This document shows positions 37,849 through 47,145 of a stretch of DNA of 59,936 nt, one piece after another. Numbering within the stretch: the stretch's first letter is position 1; every line of letters starts with the position of its first letter. A program made the position numbers and the translations under genes. Source of the DNA: Agrococcus baldri (lineage in GTDB: Bacteria; Actinomycetota; Actinomycetes; Actinomycetales; Microbacteriaceae); contig BJUU01000017.1 in NCBI GenBank assembly GCA_007988785.1, positions 1 through 59,936 of the forward strand, given 5' to 3'. Under the pieces are notes generated by a model. The model ran no database searches and was not told the origin of the DNA. It saw nothing but the letters and a program-made list of their open reading frames with translations.

Positions 37849-38676
37849 CTATTCCAGTCCCACGAGACGCAGGTAGCCGTGCCAGATCGGGTCGCCGGCG
37901 AAGATCGCGACGGCGGTGCCGGCGAGCATCCAGGGTCCGAAGGGGATGCCGCTCCCCCGGCCCGCGCGGCGCGCGAGCACGAGGATGATGGCGAAGGCGC
38001 CGCCGAGCAGGAAGGCGGCGAAGGCGCCGACGGCGAGCTCCGGCCAGCCGAGCCAGCCGAGCGCCATGCCGATCACGCCCGCGAGCTTGACGTCGCCCAA
38101 CCCCATGCCGCGCGGGTAGGCGAAGGCCATCAGCAGGTAGCCGCCCCAGAGGATCGCAGCGCCGAGGGCCGCGCGCAGCATGTCGCCGTACTCGCCGGTC
38201 GCGAGGCCTGCGGTGCCCAGCAGCACGGCGAGCACGGGGTAGCTGGGCAGCACGATCGCGTCGGGCAGCCGCTGCGTGTCGAGGTCGATCCAGGCAAGTG
38301 CGATGCCGATGCCGGCGAGCACGAGGAACGCGAGCGTCTCGGCGAGCGCGCCGATGCCGGCGAGCGTCGAGATCTCGAATGCCTCCCAGGGCGCGAAGCG
38401 CAGTACGACGGCGACGAACGCGACGCCGGTGAGCAGTTCGACGAAGGGGTAGCGCGCCGAGATCGAGGTGCTGCAGTCGCGGCACTTGCCGCGCAGCAGC
38501 AGCCAGCTGAGCACCGGCACGTTGTCATACGGGCGGATGCGGTTGCCACAGCCCCCGCAGGCGCTCGGCGGGTTGACGATCGAGCGCCCCGCCGGCACCC
38601 GGAAGATGACGACGTTGAGGAACGATCCGATCAGCAGCCCGAACCCGCCGGTGAGCGCCGTCGCCGCCGCGATCAC
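37849..38676 (-). CDS. pilD: prepilin peptidase and N-methyltransferase PilD
   Basis: Aspartic membrane protease of 275 residues that cleaves and N-methylates prepilins. The N-terminal zinc-binding region has two Cys pairs (ACGGCG and GKCRDC). The two catalytic Asp sit in ALAWIDLDTQRLPD and GMGLGDVKLAG. About seven helices are visible. The start is the GTG at 38676, which overlaps the preceding stop (GTGA) and has GAGGGGAG upstream; the open frame extends further but is not family-like. Confidence 0.94.
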   Translation of the reverse strand: MIAAATALTGGFGLLIGSFLNVVIFRVPAGRSIVNPPSACGGCGNRIRPYDNVPVLSWLLLRGKCRDCSTSISARYPFVELLTGVAFVAVVLRFAPWEAFEISTLAGIGALAETLAFLVLAGIGIALAWIDLDTQRLPDAIVLPSYPVLAVLLGTAGLATGEYGDMLRAALGAAILWGGYLLMAFAYPRGMGLGDVKLAGVIGMALGWLGWPELAVGAFAAFLLGGAFAIILVLARRAGRGSGIPFGPWMLAGTAVAIFAGDPIWHGYLRLVGLE

Positions 38677-40406
38677 CGCCAGCTCCCCTCGGCGTCGATC
38701 GCGGGCTCGGTCTCGATCCAGGTGGAGACGCCGTATGCCGAGGTCACGGGCGAGAGGAAGTGGGGCGGCGACCGGAAGCGGAGGCGTGGGTCGTAGACGT
38801 AGTCCTTGTTGTAGCCGCTCTGGTAGGCGACGACGCCGCGGAATGCCTGCGCGATCGAGCCGCGCACGGTCAGCGTGCCGTCGCGATCGCCGGTCACGCC
38901 GGTGTTCTGTACCGCGAAGCTGCGCAGCGACAGGATCGCCGCGTCGATCGTGATGTTGGGCGAGTCGACACGGGTGGAGCAGGTCTCCCACCAACCGGAG
39001 CCCGTGCAGGTCTCGATCGCCGGATTCCGGACGTACACCATGTTGTTCCCGATCAGTCCGAGCATGTCGTCGTCGGGATCGACGTAGGTGGTGTTGCCCG
39101 TGATGTAGATGAAGTTCTCCGCGGCGAGCGTCACCTGGCCGTTCAGTGCGCCCTGGACGAACAGGTCGCCGCTGTGGCAGTCGTACGGCGCGACGCTCGC
39201 CACGGTTGACGGCGACCGCTCGTTGCTGACCGGGTAGCCGAGGCCGTTACCGCTCGCGCACCCGCTCGGACGCGCCCGGTAGTTCGGGTCGCCCGCGGTG
39301 CCCGGCACGTTCTGGACGTACACGGCCCCGGAGTCGGGGACGCGCACGGTCGCACCGACCGAGGAGGCGAGCTGGCTCGGTGCCCCGCATGAGACTGGAT
39401 TCGGGATGCTCTGGCCGGGCCGGGTCGCGCGCGTCAGCGGCGACCGGACGGTCATGTCACCGTTGCTGAGCAGCCGGATGCTCGTCGGACCGGTGTACAC
39501 GCATCCGCTCTCCAACGCGGCTGCGCGGATCTGCCCGTTGGTCTCGGGCATGCCGAGCACCGGCAGGTACGAGGGCGAGTTGCCGCGCTGCGCGTCGCGC
39601 ACCTCGAAGGTCGGCGTGCCGCCGGCGCCGACGCAGCGGTAGCGCACGCCGCTGGAGGGGTTCCACGAGGTCGTCACCGCGCCCTTGAAGGTGGTGCCGC
39701 ACGCGTAGATGATGTCGTTCGAGTGCACCTGCCCATTGATCACGTCGCTCGATGCGAACGTGATGATGCCGCAGCGGTCGTTCGGCCGCGAGGAGTTCGA
39801 CGGTCGCGGCGGATTCGACCACGCGTAGCGATAGCACTCGCTGCCATAGGAGCTGAGCGCGGGATCCTGGATCTCGCGGTCGGTGAAGTAGAGGTAGTGC
39901 ACGAAGCCCGCCTGCCGCAGGTCTGCGACGATCGAGCGGGTCTCCTCCCCCACTCGACCCGTGGACCTCACGCGGAGCACGCCTTCGCTGTAGTAGGCCG
40001 AGGTGTCGACCTCGTACCGGAAGCTCGCTCCGTCGACGGAGCCAGGCACCGTCGCCCAGCTGCTGCCGAAGCCGAGAGCCGGGTTGCTGGTGTCCTCCAG
40101 CAGCGAGCTGCCTGCGCTGAACGGCGCATCGTCGTTGCCGAACCGCACATAGTCCGGGTTCTCTGCGAGACGGCTCTGGTACTCCTCGACGCCCGCGTAT
40201 GCGGCGGCCAGCGCGCCGTTCCAATCGACGTCGTCGCGTGCGTGCCGCATGCCGCCGACCGTGAAGATGACGGCGGTGGCGATCAGCGCCGTGACGACGG
40301 CGCCGATGCCGATGACCATGATGAGCGCGACGCCGCGCTCGCGATCCTCGACCGGCGTGCGCATCGCCCGCCACAGCGGCAGAGCGGTGATCTGGCGCGG
40401 CATCAT
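38673..40406 (-). CDS. large PilX-like pilus-associated protein
   Basis: Protein of 577 residues with one N-terminal helix after ERGVALIMVIGIGAVVTAL, the arrangement of PilX-type minor pilus proteins, although the +5 Glu of classical prepilins is missing. The large extracellular part contains the stretch DVINGQVHSNDIIYACG, which resembles a repeat-domain motif of PilX-associated DUF4900-type proteins, and many paired Cys (about 12), suggesting disulfides. It is translationally coupled with the flanking minor-pilin genes. It may form a pilus tip or adhesin; this is inferred. Confidence 0.82.
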   Translation of the reverse strand: MMPRQITALPLWRAMRTPVEDRERGVALIMVIGIGAVVTALIATAVIFTVGGMRHARDDVDWNGALAAAYAGVEEYQSRLAENPDYVRFGNDDAPFSAGSSLLEDTSNPALGFGSSWATVPGSVDGASFRYEVDTSAYYSEGVLRVRSTGRVGEETRSIVADLRQAGFVHYLYFTDREIQDPALSSYGSECYRYAWSNPPRPSNSSRPNDRCGIITFASSDVINGQVHSNDIIYACGTTFKGAVTTSWNPSSGVRYRCVGAGGTPTFEVRDAQRGNSPSYLPVLGMPETNGQIRAAALESGCVYTGPTSIRLLSNGDMTVRSPLTRATRPGQSIPNPVSCGAPSQLASSVGATVRVPDSGAVYVQNVPGTAGDPNYRARPSGCASGNGLGYPVSNERSPSTVASVAPYDCHSGDLFVQGALNGQVTLAAENFIYITGNTTYVDPDDDMLGLIGNNMVYVRNPAIETCTGSGWWETCSTRVDSPNITIDAAILSLRSFAVQNTGVTGDRDGTLTVRGSIAQAFRGVVAYQSGYNKDYVYDPRLRFRSPPHFLSPVTSAYGVSTWIETEPAIDAEGSWR

Positions 40407-41071
40407 GCCCCCGTCCTGGTGATGTCGAGGTTCGGGAGCGAGACGACCGAGACGAGCTCGGCCGGCGAAGCGTCGCTGCCGGGCACGGACTGCACGGCGA
40501 GGGTGACGCGCACCGCCGCGATCTCTCGCCGCTCGGTCTCGGAGAGCGCGCGCGACGGCAGCGCAGTGCTGTCTGCCCTCAGATAGGAGAAGGGCGCGGA
40601 CGACGAGACGTCGTAGGCAAGGACGCGCGTCCGGCTCGGGGTGGTGCTGTAGACCCAGACGCCGCCTGCTCTGCTGGAGGCGAAGCGGGTCTCCACCAGC
40701 TCGCCCCTCGCGGCATCGACCGTGAGCGTGACACGCGTCGGTCCTTCGTCAGTGCTGTCCACCCCGACGTACGTGTTCATGGTCAGCGAGTCGGGGCGCG
40801 CTGTCGAGAACACCGGCGCTGGCTGCCAGGTGCTCGACAGCTCGAGCTCGGTTCCGCCGCGGATGACCTGGGTCACGCTTCGCATCGCGATGGCGGCACG
40901 GTTGGTGCTGTCCTGCTGGGTTTCCTGCTGGGTGAAGGTGCGCGAGGCGGAGACCACCATCGAGGTCAGGAGCGTCATCGCGACAGCCAGCAGCGAGATC
41001 GCCACGAGCAGCTCGATGAGGGTCATGCCGCGCTCGCGCTCGCGCCCGGCCGCGAGGCGCTGCGCGCTCAC
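40403..41071 (-). CDS. minor prepilin, PilW/GspJ-like
   Basis: Prepilin of 222 residues with the class III signal RERGMTLIELLVAISLLAVAM (cleavage after Gly15; Glu at +5 of the mature protein), followed by a beta-rich domain with SATRFASSRAGGVW-like segments. It overlaps both neighbours by 4 nt. Minor pilins of this type prime pilus assembly. Confidence 0.88.
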   Translation of the reverse strand: MSAQRLAAGRERERGMTLIELLVAISLLAVAMTLLTSMVVSASRTFTQQETQQDSTNRAAIAMRSVTQVIRGGTELELSSTWQPAPVFSTARPDSLTMNTYVGVDSTDEGPTRVTLTVDAARGELVETRFASSRAGGVWVYSTTPSRTRVLAYDVSSSAPFSYLRADSTALPSRALSETERREIAAVRVTLAVQSVPGSDASPAELVSVVSLPNLDITRTGA

Positions 41072-42378
41072 GGCGCCACCTCGCGCGGATCCAGGGTCAC
41101 CGTGTTCGACGACACCGTCGCGCCACGGCTGACGAGTTCGACGGACACGCTGCTACCGCCTGCGGTCGTGAAGCGCCAGGTGCCGAAGGGCACGGCGATC
41201 ACGTCGTTTCGCTGCACGTTGCTGTAGCTCAGCTGGATCGTCGCGTCGCAGGTCGGGTCCTCTGCGCGCCCCGTCGTCGAGTGCGCACGGAGGCTGGTGA
41301 TGCCGTTGGGGACTCGCACGAGCCCCATCGGCACGTCCAATGCTGCGGTCGCGCCGGGCTCGGCGCTCAGCTCGGGGGCCGCACCGGGGCCGAGCTGCTC
41401 TCCCCCGACGGTGCCCTCGAGCCACGAGGTGGGGTCGATCGCGGCGCATTCCGCACCGCTGGCCTGCTGGAAGGGGCCGGCCGCGACGCGATAGCTCACG
41501 CGCGGGTGCGTCGCGATGGTCTGCCGCGCGTTCGCGCTCGGCAGCGTGATCGTGCGCACGCCGTAGGTGCTCAGCAGCGACAGCGGCATCGAGCTCGGCA
41601 TGCGCACGGTCGTGCCGGCGGCGAAGGTGATATCGAAGCGTGCGGCGAGGTCGTACTGCAGCCCGATGGTCGTGGAGGATCCGGCCTGCACGCTGACGTC
41701 GCGCTGCTGCGGGGTCTCGACGAGGATGCCGGTGTAGCCGGTCTTGGAGACGCTGACGTCGTAGGTTCCCGTGGGGACCTGGAGGAAGTAGGCGCAGCCC
41801 TGGGCGTCGGTCGTGACTGCGGGGATGGTCGCGCCGCCGGAGGTGGCGGCCAGGCGCACACTGGCGCCGGAGACGCCCTCGCCGAGCGAGTCGATGACGG
41901 AGACGAGCACGGTGCCCTTCGAGGGATCGTTGATCCGCTCTGCCGGATTGATGATGGTGTCGGAGCGGACGGGCTCGGCACTGTCCCGCATGCCGTCCCA
42001 CGTCACGGTGACGTGCACCCGCTTGAAGCGCAGGCTGCCGCCGCCGCCGCCGCAAGAGGCGACGCCGCCGGCGTCGCTCACCCATGCGGTCTCGCGATTC
42101 ACGTGGAAGGTCGTGCCGTTCACGGTGACGTCGCGTGTCTCGTTCAGGAGCGCGAAGAGGTCAGGGGTGTCGAGGGCGAGTTCGATCTCGGCCGCCGCCA
42201 GGTTGGCGGCGGCGTGCTGCGATCGCGAGTGCTGGGTCAGCGACACGATCTGCAGGAGGGAGGAGAGCACGAGCGTCGAGATGATCGCGAACACGAACAT
42301 CGCGACCATGACCTCGACGAGCGTCATGCCGCGTTCTCCGCCGAGCGCAAGCCGCGAGCAGCCGTGTTTCGCACGCAT
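41068..42378 (-). CDS. minor prepilin with a carboxypeptidase-regulatory-like domain (PilV-like)
   Basis: Prepilin of 436 residues with the class III signal GGERGMTLVEVMVAMFVFAIIS. The mature protein contains a carboxypeptidase regulatory/Ig-like domain (about residues 175-240: TVLVSVIDSLGEGVSGASVRL, then PTGTYDVSVSKTGYTG), the type of domain found on surface adhesins. GGGAGG lies 4 nt before the chosen ATG at 42378; the frame opens 25 codons earlier. It is larger than usual for PilV, so a tip role is inferred. Confidence 0.85.
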   Translation of the reverse strand: MRAKHGCSRLALGGERGMTLVEVMVAMFVFAIISTLVLSSLLQIVSLTQHSRSQHAAANLAAAEIELALDTPDLFALLNETRDVTVNGTTFHVNRETAWVSDAGGVASCGGGGGSLRFKRVHVTVTWDGMRDSAEPVRSDTIINPAERINDPSKGTVLVSVIDSLGEGVSGASVRLAATSGGATIPAVTTDAQGCAYFLQVPTGTYDVSVSKTGYTGILVETPQQRDVSVQAGSSTTIGLQYDLAARFDITFAAGTTVRMPSSMPLSLLSTYGVRTITLPSANARQTIATHPRVSYRVAAGPFQQASGAECAAIDPTSWLEGTVGGEQLGPGAAPELSAEPGATAALDVPMGLVRVPNGITSLRAHSTTGRAEDPTCDATIQLSYSNVQRNDVIAVPFGTWRFTTAGGSSVSVELVSRGATVSSNTVTLDPREVAP

Positions 42379-42422
42379 GTAGCCTCCCTGAGTTCGGTCA
42401 GTGGTCGTCGCGATTGGGGCCG

Positions 42423-42455
42423 ACGTGGCCGCGAGCGCTGAGCCCGCGGCCACGT
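42423..42455. terminator. strong hairpin just downstream of pilA
   Basis: ACGTGGCCGCG and CGCGGCCACGT form a perfect 11-bp stem with an 11-nt loop, 10 nt past the pilA stop. There is no T run. It probably attenuates transcription after pilA, so the abundant pilin is made in excess over the minor pilins, or protects the pilA message. Confidence 0.65.
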
Positions 42456-42464
42456 TCCCAAGGA

Positions 42465-42911
42465 CTACGGCGCAGTGGTCGGCTCGCTCAGACCACCGGT
42501 GCTGCTGTTGTAGACCACGTCAGCGTCCAGATCCGGGTGATCGATCGTGACCGTGAAGTTGTCACCCTCGTCCTGAATTGCGACAGTTGCGTAGGTTGCG
42601 GTCGCGGCGGCTTCCCGCGAAGGCTGGAACCCTGCAGTTTCAAGCTCGGCCTCAGTGTGGGCTTCGTACTTGCCACCGTTGCTCGTAGCGAGAGTTTCAA
42701 CAACCAGTGCTGCGTTGCGAGCATCCGATTCCGCCTCGGCCTGCCAAGCGCTCGTGCGCTGGTTGAGGAAGACGGGGATGGCGATGCCGGCGAGGATACC
42801 GATGATGATGACGACGACGAGCAGCTCGATGAGCGTGAAGCCCTTCTGCTTCTCGTCCTGGTTCTGGAGTGCGGCACGGCGGTCGCCGAGCACGCGGAGC
42901 ATCTTCTGCAT
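42465..42911 (-). CDS. pilA: type IV major pilin PilA
   Basis: Pilin of 148 residues and probably the main fibre subunit. The class III signal is KQKGFTLIELLVVVIIIGILAGIAIPVFLNQ, with cleavage expected after Gly24 and Glu at +5. The mature globular part is small, acidic and without Cys, so it lacks the usual disulfide D-region. Codons are visibly less GC-rich than in the neighbours. The binding site before the ATG is weak. It is followed by a strong hairpin. Confidence 0.95.
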   Translation of the reverse strand: MQKMLRVLGDRRAALQNQDEKQKGFTLIELLVVVIIIGILAGIAIPVFLNQRTSAWQAEAESDARNAALVVETLATSNGGKYEAHTEAELETAGFQPSREAAATATYATVAIQDEGDNFTVTIDHPDLDADVVYNSSTGGLSEPTTAP

Positions 42912-43003
42912 GGATGTGCCTATCTGTGTTGGGGTGTTGGGGTTGGGGATGAGAGGGAATTGACGTTCATCTGGGAGCAGCGTGACAACGGAGGCCCATC
43001 ACC

Positions 43004-44227
43004 TCAGATCTGCTCGAAGATGGTGAAGATGGGCATATAGAGGGCGACGATCATCGCCCCGACCAGCGCGCCGACACCTGCGATGAGCAGGGGCTCGATG
43101 ATCGAAGTCATCTGGGATGTGGTCGCCTCGACCTCGTCGTCGAAAGAGTCGGCGATCTTGGCGAGCATGATCTCCATCGAGCCGGCGTCCTCGCCGACCG
43201 AGATCATCTGCACGACCATGGGAGGAAACACCGGTTCCTGCTCGAGCTGGCTCGCGACAGACCGGCCTTCGCGGACCGCCTCGGCGATGCGGTCGGTCGC
43301 TTTGCGGATCACTGAGTTGCCAGAGATCTGGCCGACGACCCGAAGCGCCTGCACGATCGGCACACCGGCACCGAGCAGCGCCGCGAAGTTGCGGGTGAAT
43401 CGGGCGAGCGCGATCTTCTTGGAGAGCTCACCGAACACCGGCGCCTTGAGCAGCAGCGGGTCGACCACGTTGCGCACCTCGTCGGTGTGCTTGTTCCTGC
43501 CCCACCAGATCGCGAACACGATGGCCCCGACGAACAGCAGCGGGCCGATCCAGATCATGTTGCGTGAGATCGCCACGAGCGCCTGCGTCGGCAGCGGCAG
43601 CTCGCCGCCCATGTCGGCGAACATCTGCTCGAAGATCGGCACGATGAACCAGAGCATGCCGATGACGGCGAGCACTGCCATGCTGACGACCACCACCGGG
43701 TAGGCCATCGCCGACTTGACGGTATTGCGCAGCTTGACCTCCTTCTCGAAGGAGGTCGCGACCGAGTTGAGCGCATCGTCGAGGAAGCCGCCGGTCTCAC
43801 CCGCAGCGATGAGCTGCACCATGAGCGGCGGGAAGACGTCCCCGTGCTTGGCGAACGAGCCCGAGAGCGAGCCGCCCGTCTCGACGTCGCTGCGCACCTC
43901 GCCGAGCAGCTTGCGCAGCGTCTTGTTCTCGGTCTGCTCGGCGAGGATCTTCAGCGCCCGCAGCAGCGACAGGCCCGCCGACGTCATCGTCGACATCTGC
44001 CGGCTCATGACGGCCAGATCCTGCAGCTTCACGCCCTTGCCGAACGGCAGCTCGATCTCGCGCTGCAGGCCCGTGCCGGTGCCAGCCTCCTCGATGCTGA
44101 CCGGCGTCACGCCCATCTCGCGCATGCGCGCGACCGCGGCGGCCTGGCTGCCGGCGTCGAGCTTGCCCTTGACGATCTTCCCGCCGACGTCGCGCCCGCG
44201 GTACTGCCACGTCTTCGCCACGGTCAT
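43004..44227 (-). CDS. pilC: type IV pilus platform protein PilC (GspF family)
   Basis: Inner-membrane platform of the pilus machine, 407 residues. Two GspF domains are visible: LSRQMSTMTSAGLSLLRALK-like SRQMSTMTSAGLSLLRALKIL with FPPLMVQLIAAGETGG, and RFTRNFAALLGAGVPIVQAL with FPPMVVQMISVGEDAG. Three helices are predicted. The start at 44227 overlaps the pilT stop (ATGA). Confidence 0.95.
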   Translation of the reverse strand: MTVAKTWQYRGRDVGGKIVKGKLDAGSQAAAVARMREMGVTPVSIEEAGTGTGLQREIELPFGKGVKLQDLAVMSRQMSTMTSAGLSLLRALKILAEQTENKTLRKLLGEVRSDVETGGSLSGSFAKHGDVFPPLMVQLIAAGETGGFLDDALNSVATSFEKEVKLRNTVKSAMAYPVVVVSMAVLAVIGMLWFIVPIFEQMFADMGGELPLPTQALVAISRNMIWIGPLLFVGAIVFAIWWGRNKHTDEVRNVVDPLLLKAPVFGELSKKIALARFTRNFAALLGAGVPIVQALRVVGQISGNSVIRKATDRIAEAVREGRSVASQLEQEPVFPPMVVQMISVGEDAGSMEIMLAKIADSFDDEVEATTSQMTSIIEPLLIAGVGALVGAMIVALYMPIFTIFEQI

Positions 44228-45474
44228 GCGCGGTGGCCCTTCGAGAAGGCGTCGCCGAAGTCGACGCCCGAGTCGAGCGCCGCGGCGGTGCCGCCGTTGG
44301 CGAGCATGTCGCGCAGCTCGTCGATGTTCTGCGCCTTCTCGCGCGCAGACTCCTCGCGGATGATGCCGCGGTTGACGAGCTCGGCCAGGTGCTGGTCGAG
44401 CGTGCGCATGCCCAGCGCGGCGCCCGCCTGCAGCGCGCTCGGGATCTGGTGCGTCTGGCCCTCGCGGATGAGGTTCGAGACCGCCGAGGTCGCGACCAGC
44501 ACCTCGCTCGCCGCGACGCGCCCCCGGCCGCTCGCGCGAGGCACGAGCGTCTGGCAGACGACGCCCTCGAGCGTGGCCGCCAGCTGCGCGCGCACCTGGT
44601 TCTGCTGGTGCGGCGGGTAGACGTCGATGATGCGGTCGATGGTCTGCGCGGCGCTCTGCGTGTGCAGTGTGGCGAAGACGAGGTGGCCGGTCTCGGCCGC
44701 GGTGAGCGCGACCGAGATGGTCTCGAGGTCGCGCATCTCGCCGACGAGGATGACGTCGGGATCCTGGCGCAGCATGTGCTTGAGCGCCGACGCGAAGCTG
44801 CGGGTGTCGTGCCCCACCTCGCGCTGGTTCACCACGGCCTTCTTGCGCGGGTGGATGAACTCGATCGGATCCTCGATCGTGATGATGTGCTCGGCGCGCG
44901 TGCGGTTCACGAGGTCGATGAGCGCCGCGAGCGTCGTCGACTTGCCCGAGCCCGTCGGGCCCGTGACGAGCACGAGGCCGCGCGGCAGGGTCGCGAACCG
45001 CGTGATGCTCTTGGGCAGCTCGAGCTCTTCGATCGTGCGGATGCGCGTGGGGATCAGGCGGAACGCGGCACCCTGGGCGGAGCGCTGCTGGTACACGTTG
45101 ACGCGGAAGCGCGCCGTGTCGGAGAGCTGGTAGGCGAAGTCGAGCTCGAGCACCTGCTCGAACTGCTCGCGCTGCGGCTGCGTCAGGATCGCCGCGAGCG
45201 CGCGCTCGACGCGGTCGCTCGACCAGATGCCGAACTCGTCGAGCGGCACGAGCGAGCCATCGACGCGCATCGTGGGCGGCGCATCCGCCGTCACGTGGAG
45301 GTCGGAGGCACCGACCCGCACGACCCACTCGAGCGCGAGCTGCAGATCCTGCTCGTCGCCGCGCGGCTGCGGCAGATCGGGGGTCGCGGGCTCCTCGGGG
45401 CGCTGGAAGCGCTCGCTCGCGGCTCGCTGCCGCAGGCTCGCACGGGTCTCGCCGGTGGTCTCGAAGATGCTCAT
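44224..45474 (-). CDS. pilT: type IV pilus retraction ATPase PilT
   Basis: Hexameric ATPase that depolymerises the pilus and powers twitching. The 416-residue protein has Walker A LVTGPTGSGKSTTLAALI, the Asp box TIEDPIEF, Walker B PDVILVGEMRDLETI and the His box TGHLVFATLHT. An N-terminal extension of about 45 residues precedes the PAS-like domain. The presence of PilT means the pilus should be retractable. Confidence 0.95.
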   Translation of the reverse strand: MSIFETTGETRASLRQRAASERFQRPEEPATPDLPQPRGDEQDLQLALEWVVRVGASDLHVTADAPPTMRVDGSLVPLDEFGIWSSDRVERALAAILTQPQREQFEQVLELDFAYQLSDTARFRVNVYQQRSAQGAAFRLIPTRIRTIEELELPKSITRFATLPRGLVLVTGPTGSGKSTTLAALIDLVNRTRAEHIITIEDPIEFIHPRKKAVVNQREVGHDTRSFASALKHMLRQDPDVILVGEMRDLETISVALTAAETGHLVFATLHTQSAAQTIDRIIDVYPPHQQNQVRAQLAATLEGVVCQTLVPRASGRGRVAASEVLVATSAVSNLIREGQTHQIPSALQAGAALGMRTLDQHLAELVNRGIIREESAREKAQNIDELRDMLANGGTAAALDSGVDFGDAFSKGHRA

Positions 45475-47084
45475 ACGATCACCCGCAGCACTTCATCGAC
45501 GGAGGTCAGGCCGGCCGAGGCCTTCTGCCACGCGTCCTGCCGCAGCGAGCGCATGCCCTGGCTCGCGGCCACGCGGGCCAGCTCGGCCGTCGACTCGCGC
45601 GCGACGGTCAGTCGCTCGATCTCCTCGGTGACGCTCATGACCTCGTGGATCGCGATGCGGCCGCGGTAGCCGGTGCCGGAGCAGTTCGTGCAGCCGACCG
45701 GGTGGTGCAGCTGCGCGTGCGGGCCGACCTCGAAGCCGAGCGCGGCGAAGTGCTCGGCCCCGCGCGGATCCGGCTGCTTGCAGCGGTCGCAGAGCTTGCG
45801 CACCAGGCGCTGGGCGACGACGCAGTCGAGCGCCGAGCCGACCAGGAAGGGCTCGATGCCCATCTCGGTCAGGCGCGTGACGGCGCTCGGGGCGTCGTTG
45901 GTGTGCAGCGTGGAGAGCACGAGGTGGCCGGTGAGCGAGGCCTCGATCGCGATCTGCGCGGTCTCGTGGTCGCGGATCTCACCGATGAGCACGACATCCG
46001 GGTCGGAGCGGAGGATGGAGCGCAGCGCCGCGGCGAAGCTGAGGCCCGCCTTCGGGTGCACCTGCACCTGGTTGACGCCGGGCATCCGGTACTCGACCGG
46101 GTCCTCGACCGTGATGACGTTGACCTCGGGCCGCGCGACCTCGTTGAGGGTCGTGTAGAGCGTCGTCGACTTGCCGGAGCCCGTGGGCCCGGTGACCAGG
46201 ATCATGCCGTAGGGCTTGCGGTACGAGGCCTGGTAGCGCTCGAAGTTGTGCGGCAGCAGGCCCAGGTCGCTCAGCTGCAGCTTCATGCTGCCGGTGTCGA
46301 GGATGCGCATGACGACCTTCTCGCCCCACACCGTCGGCAGCGTCGCGACGCGCAGGTCGATCTTGCGGTCGCCGTGCATGACCGACATGCGGCCGTCCTG
46401 CGGCCTGCGGCGCTCGGCGATGTCGATGTCGCTCATGATCTTCAGGCGCGAGATGATGCCCTGCTGCATCGCCTTGGGCGCTCCGGGCATCTCGTGCAGC
46501 ACGCCGTCGACGCGGTAGCGCACCCGCACGTCCTTCTCGGCCGGCTCGATGTGGATGTCGCTCGCGCGATCCTGCACCGCCTGGTTGACGAGCAGGTTGA
46601 CGAAGCGCACGATCGGTGCATCCTCGTCGGCGGCGTCGCCGGCGCCGAAGCCGAGCTCCTCCGGCTGCTGATCCTCCTGCAGCGTGGAGGTGATGTCGTT
46701 GAGCTCGCTGTCGGCGCGGTGGTAGCGGTCGATCGCTGCGAGCAGGTCGGCGCGCTCGGCCACCACCGGCTCGACCGGCATGCCGGCGACCTGGCGCACA
46801 TCGTCGATCGCCAGCACGTCGGCGGGATCCGCCATCGCCACGACCAGGCGACCCGCATCGCGGCCGATGGCCAGCACGGTGTGCCGACGAGCCGTCGCAC
46901 CCGGGACGAGCGCGACCGCCGCGCGGTCGACCGCCGTCTCGCTCAGCACGACGAAGGGGACGCCGGCCTGGGCAGAGCGTGCCCAGGCCGCCTTGGCGCT
47001 CGTGATCGTGCCGTCCTCGACGAGCAGGCGCATGGCGGCGTCGTCGTCCATGCCGGCCGCGACCAGCTGGTCGCGGCGCGCCAT
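45471..47084 (-). CDS. pilB: type IV pilus extension ATPase PilB
   Basis: Hexameric ATPase that drives pilin polymerisation, 537 residues. It has an N-terminal GspE-N/MshEN domain (DQLVAAGMDDDAAMRLL and on), Walker A LVTGPTGSGKSTTLYTTL, Walker B PDVVLIGEIRDHETA, and a tetracysteine zinc site (LCDRCKQ and GCTNCSGTGY). The frame opens at 47186, but AAGGAG lies 8 nt before the ATG at 47084, so I chose that. It is the first gene of the locus and overlaps pilT (ATGA). Confidence 0.94.
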   Translation of the reverse strand: MARRDQLVAAGMDDDAAMRLLVEDGTITSAKAAWARSAQAGVPFVVLSETAVDRAAVALVPGATARRHTVLAIGRDAGRLVVAMADPADVLAIDDVRQVAGMPVEPVVAERADLLAAIDRYHRADSELNDITSTLQEDQQPEELGFGAGDAADEDAPIVRFVNLLVNQAVQDRASDIHIEPAEKDVRVRYRVDGVLHEMPGAPKAMQQGIISRLKIMSDIDIAERRRPQDGRMSVMHGDRKIDLRVATLPTVWGEKVVMRILDTGSMKLQLSDLGLLPHNFERYQASYRKPYGMILVTGPTGSGKSTTLYTTLNEVARPEVNVITVEDPVEYRMPGVNQVQVHPKAGLSFAAALRSILRSDPDVVLIGEIRDHETAQIAIEASLTGHLVLSTLHTNDAPSAVTRLTEMGIEPFLVGSALDCVVAQRLVRKLCDRCKQPDPRGAEHFAALGFEVGPHAQLHHPVGCTNCSGTGYRGRIAIHEVMSVTEEIERLTVARESTAELARVAASQGMRSLRQDAWQKASAGLTSVDEVLRVIV

Positions 47085-47145
47085 GGAGAGGTCTCCTTGG
47101 CGCATGAGGAGGTACGTCAGCGATGCCATCTCTGACCGGCGATCG

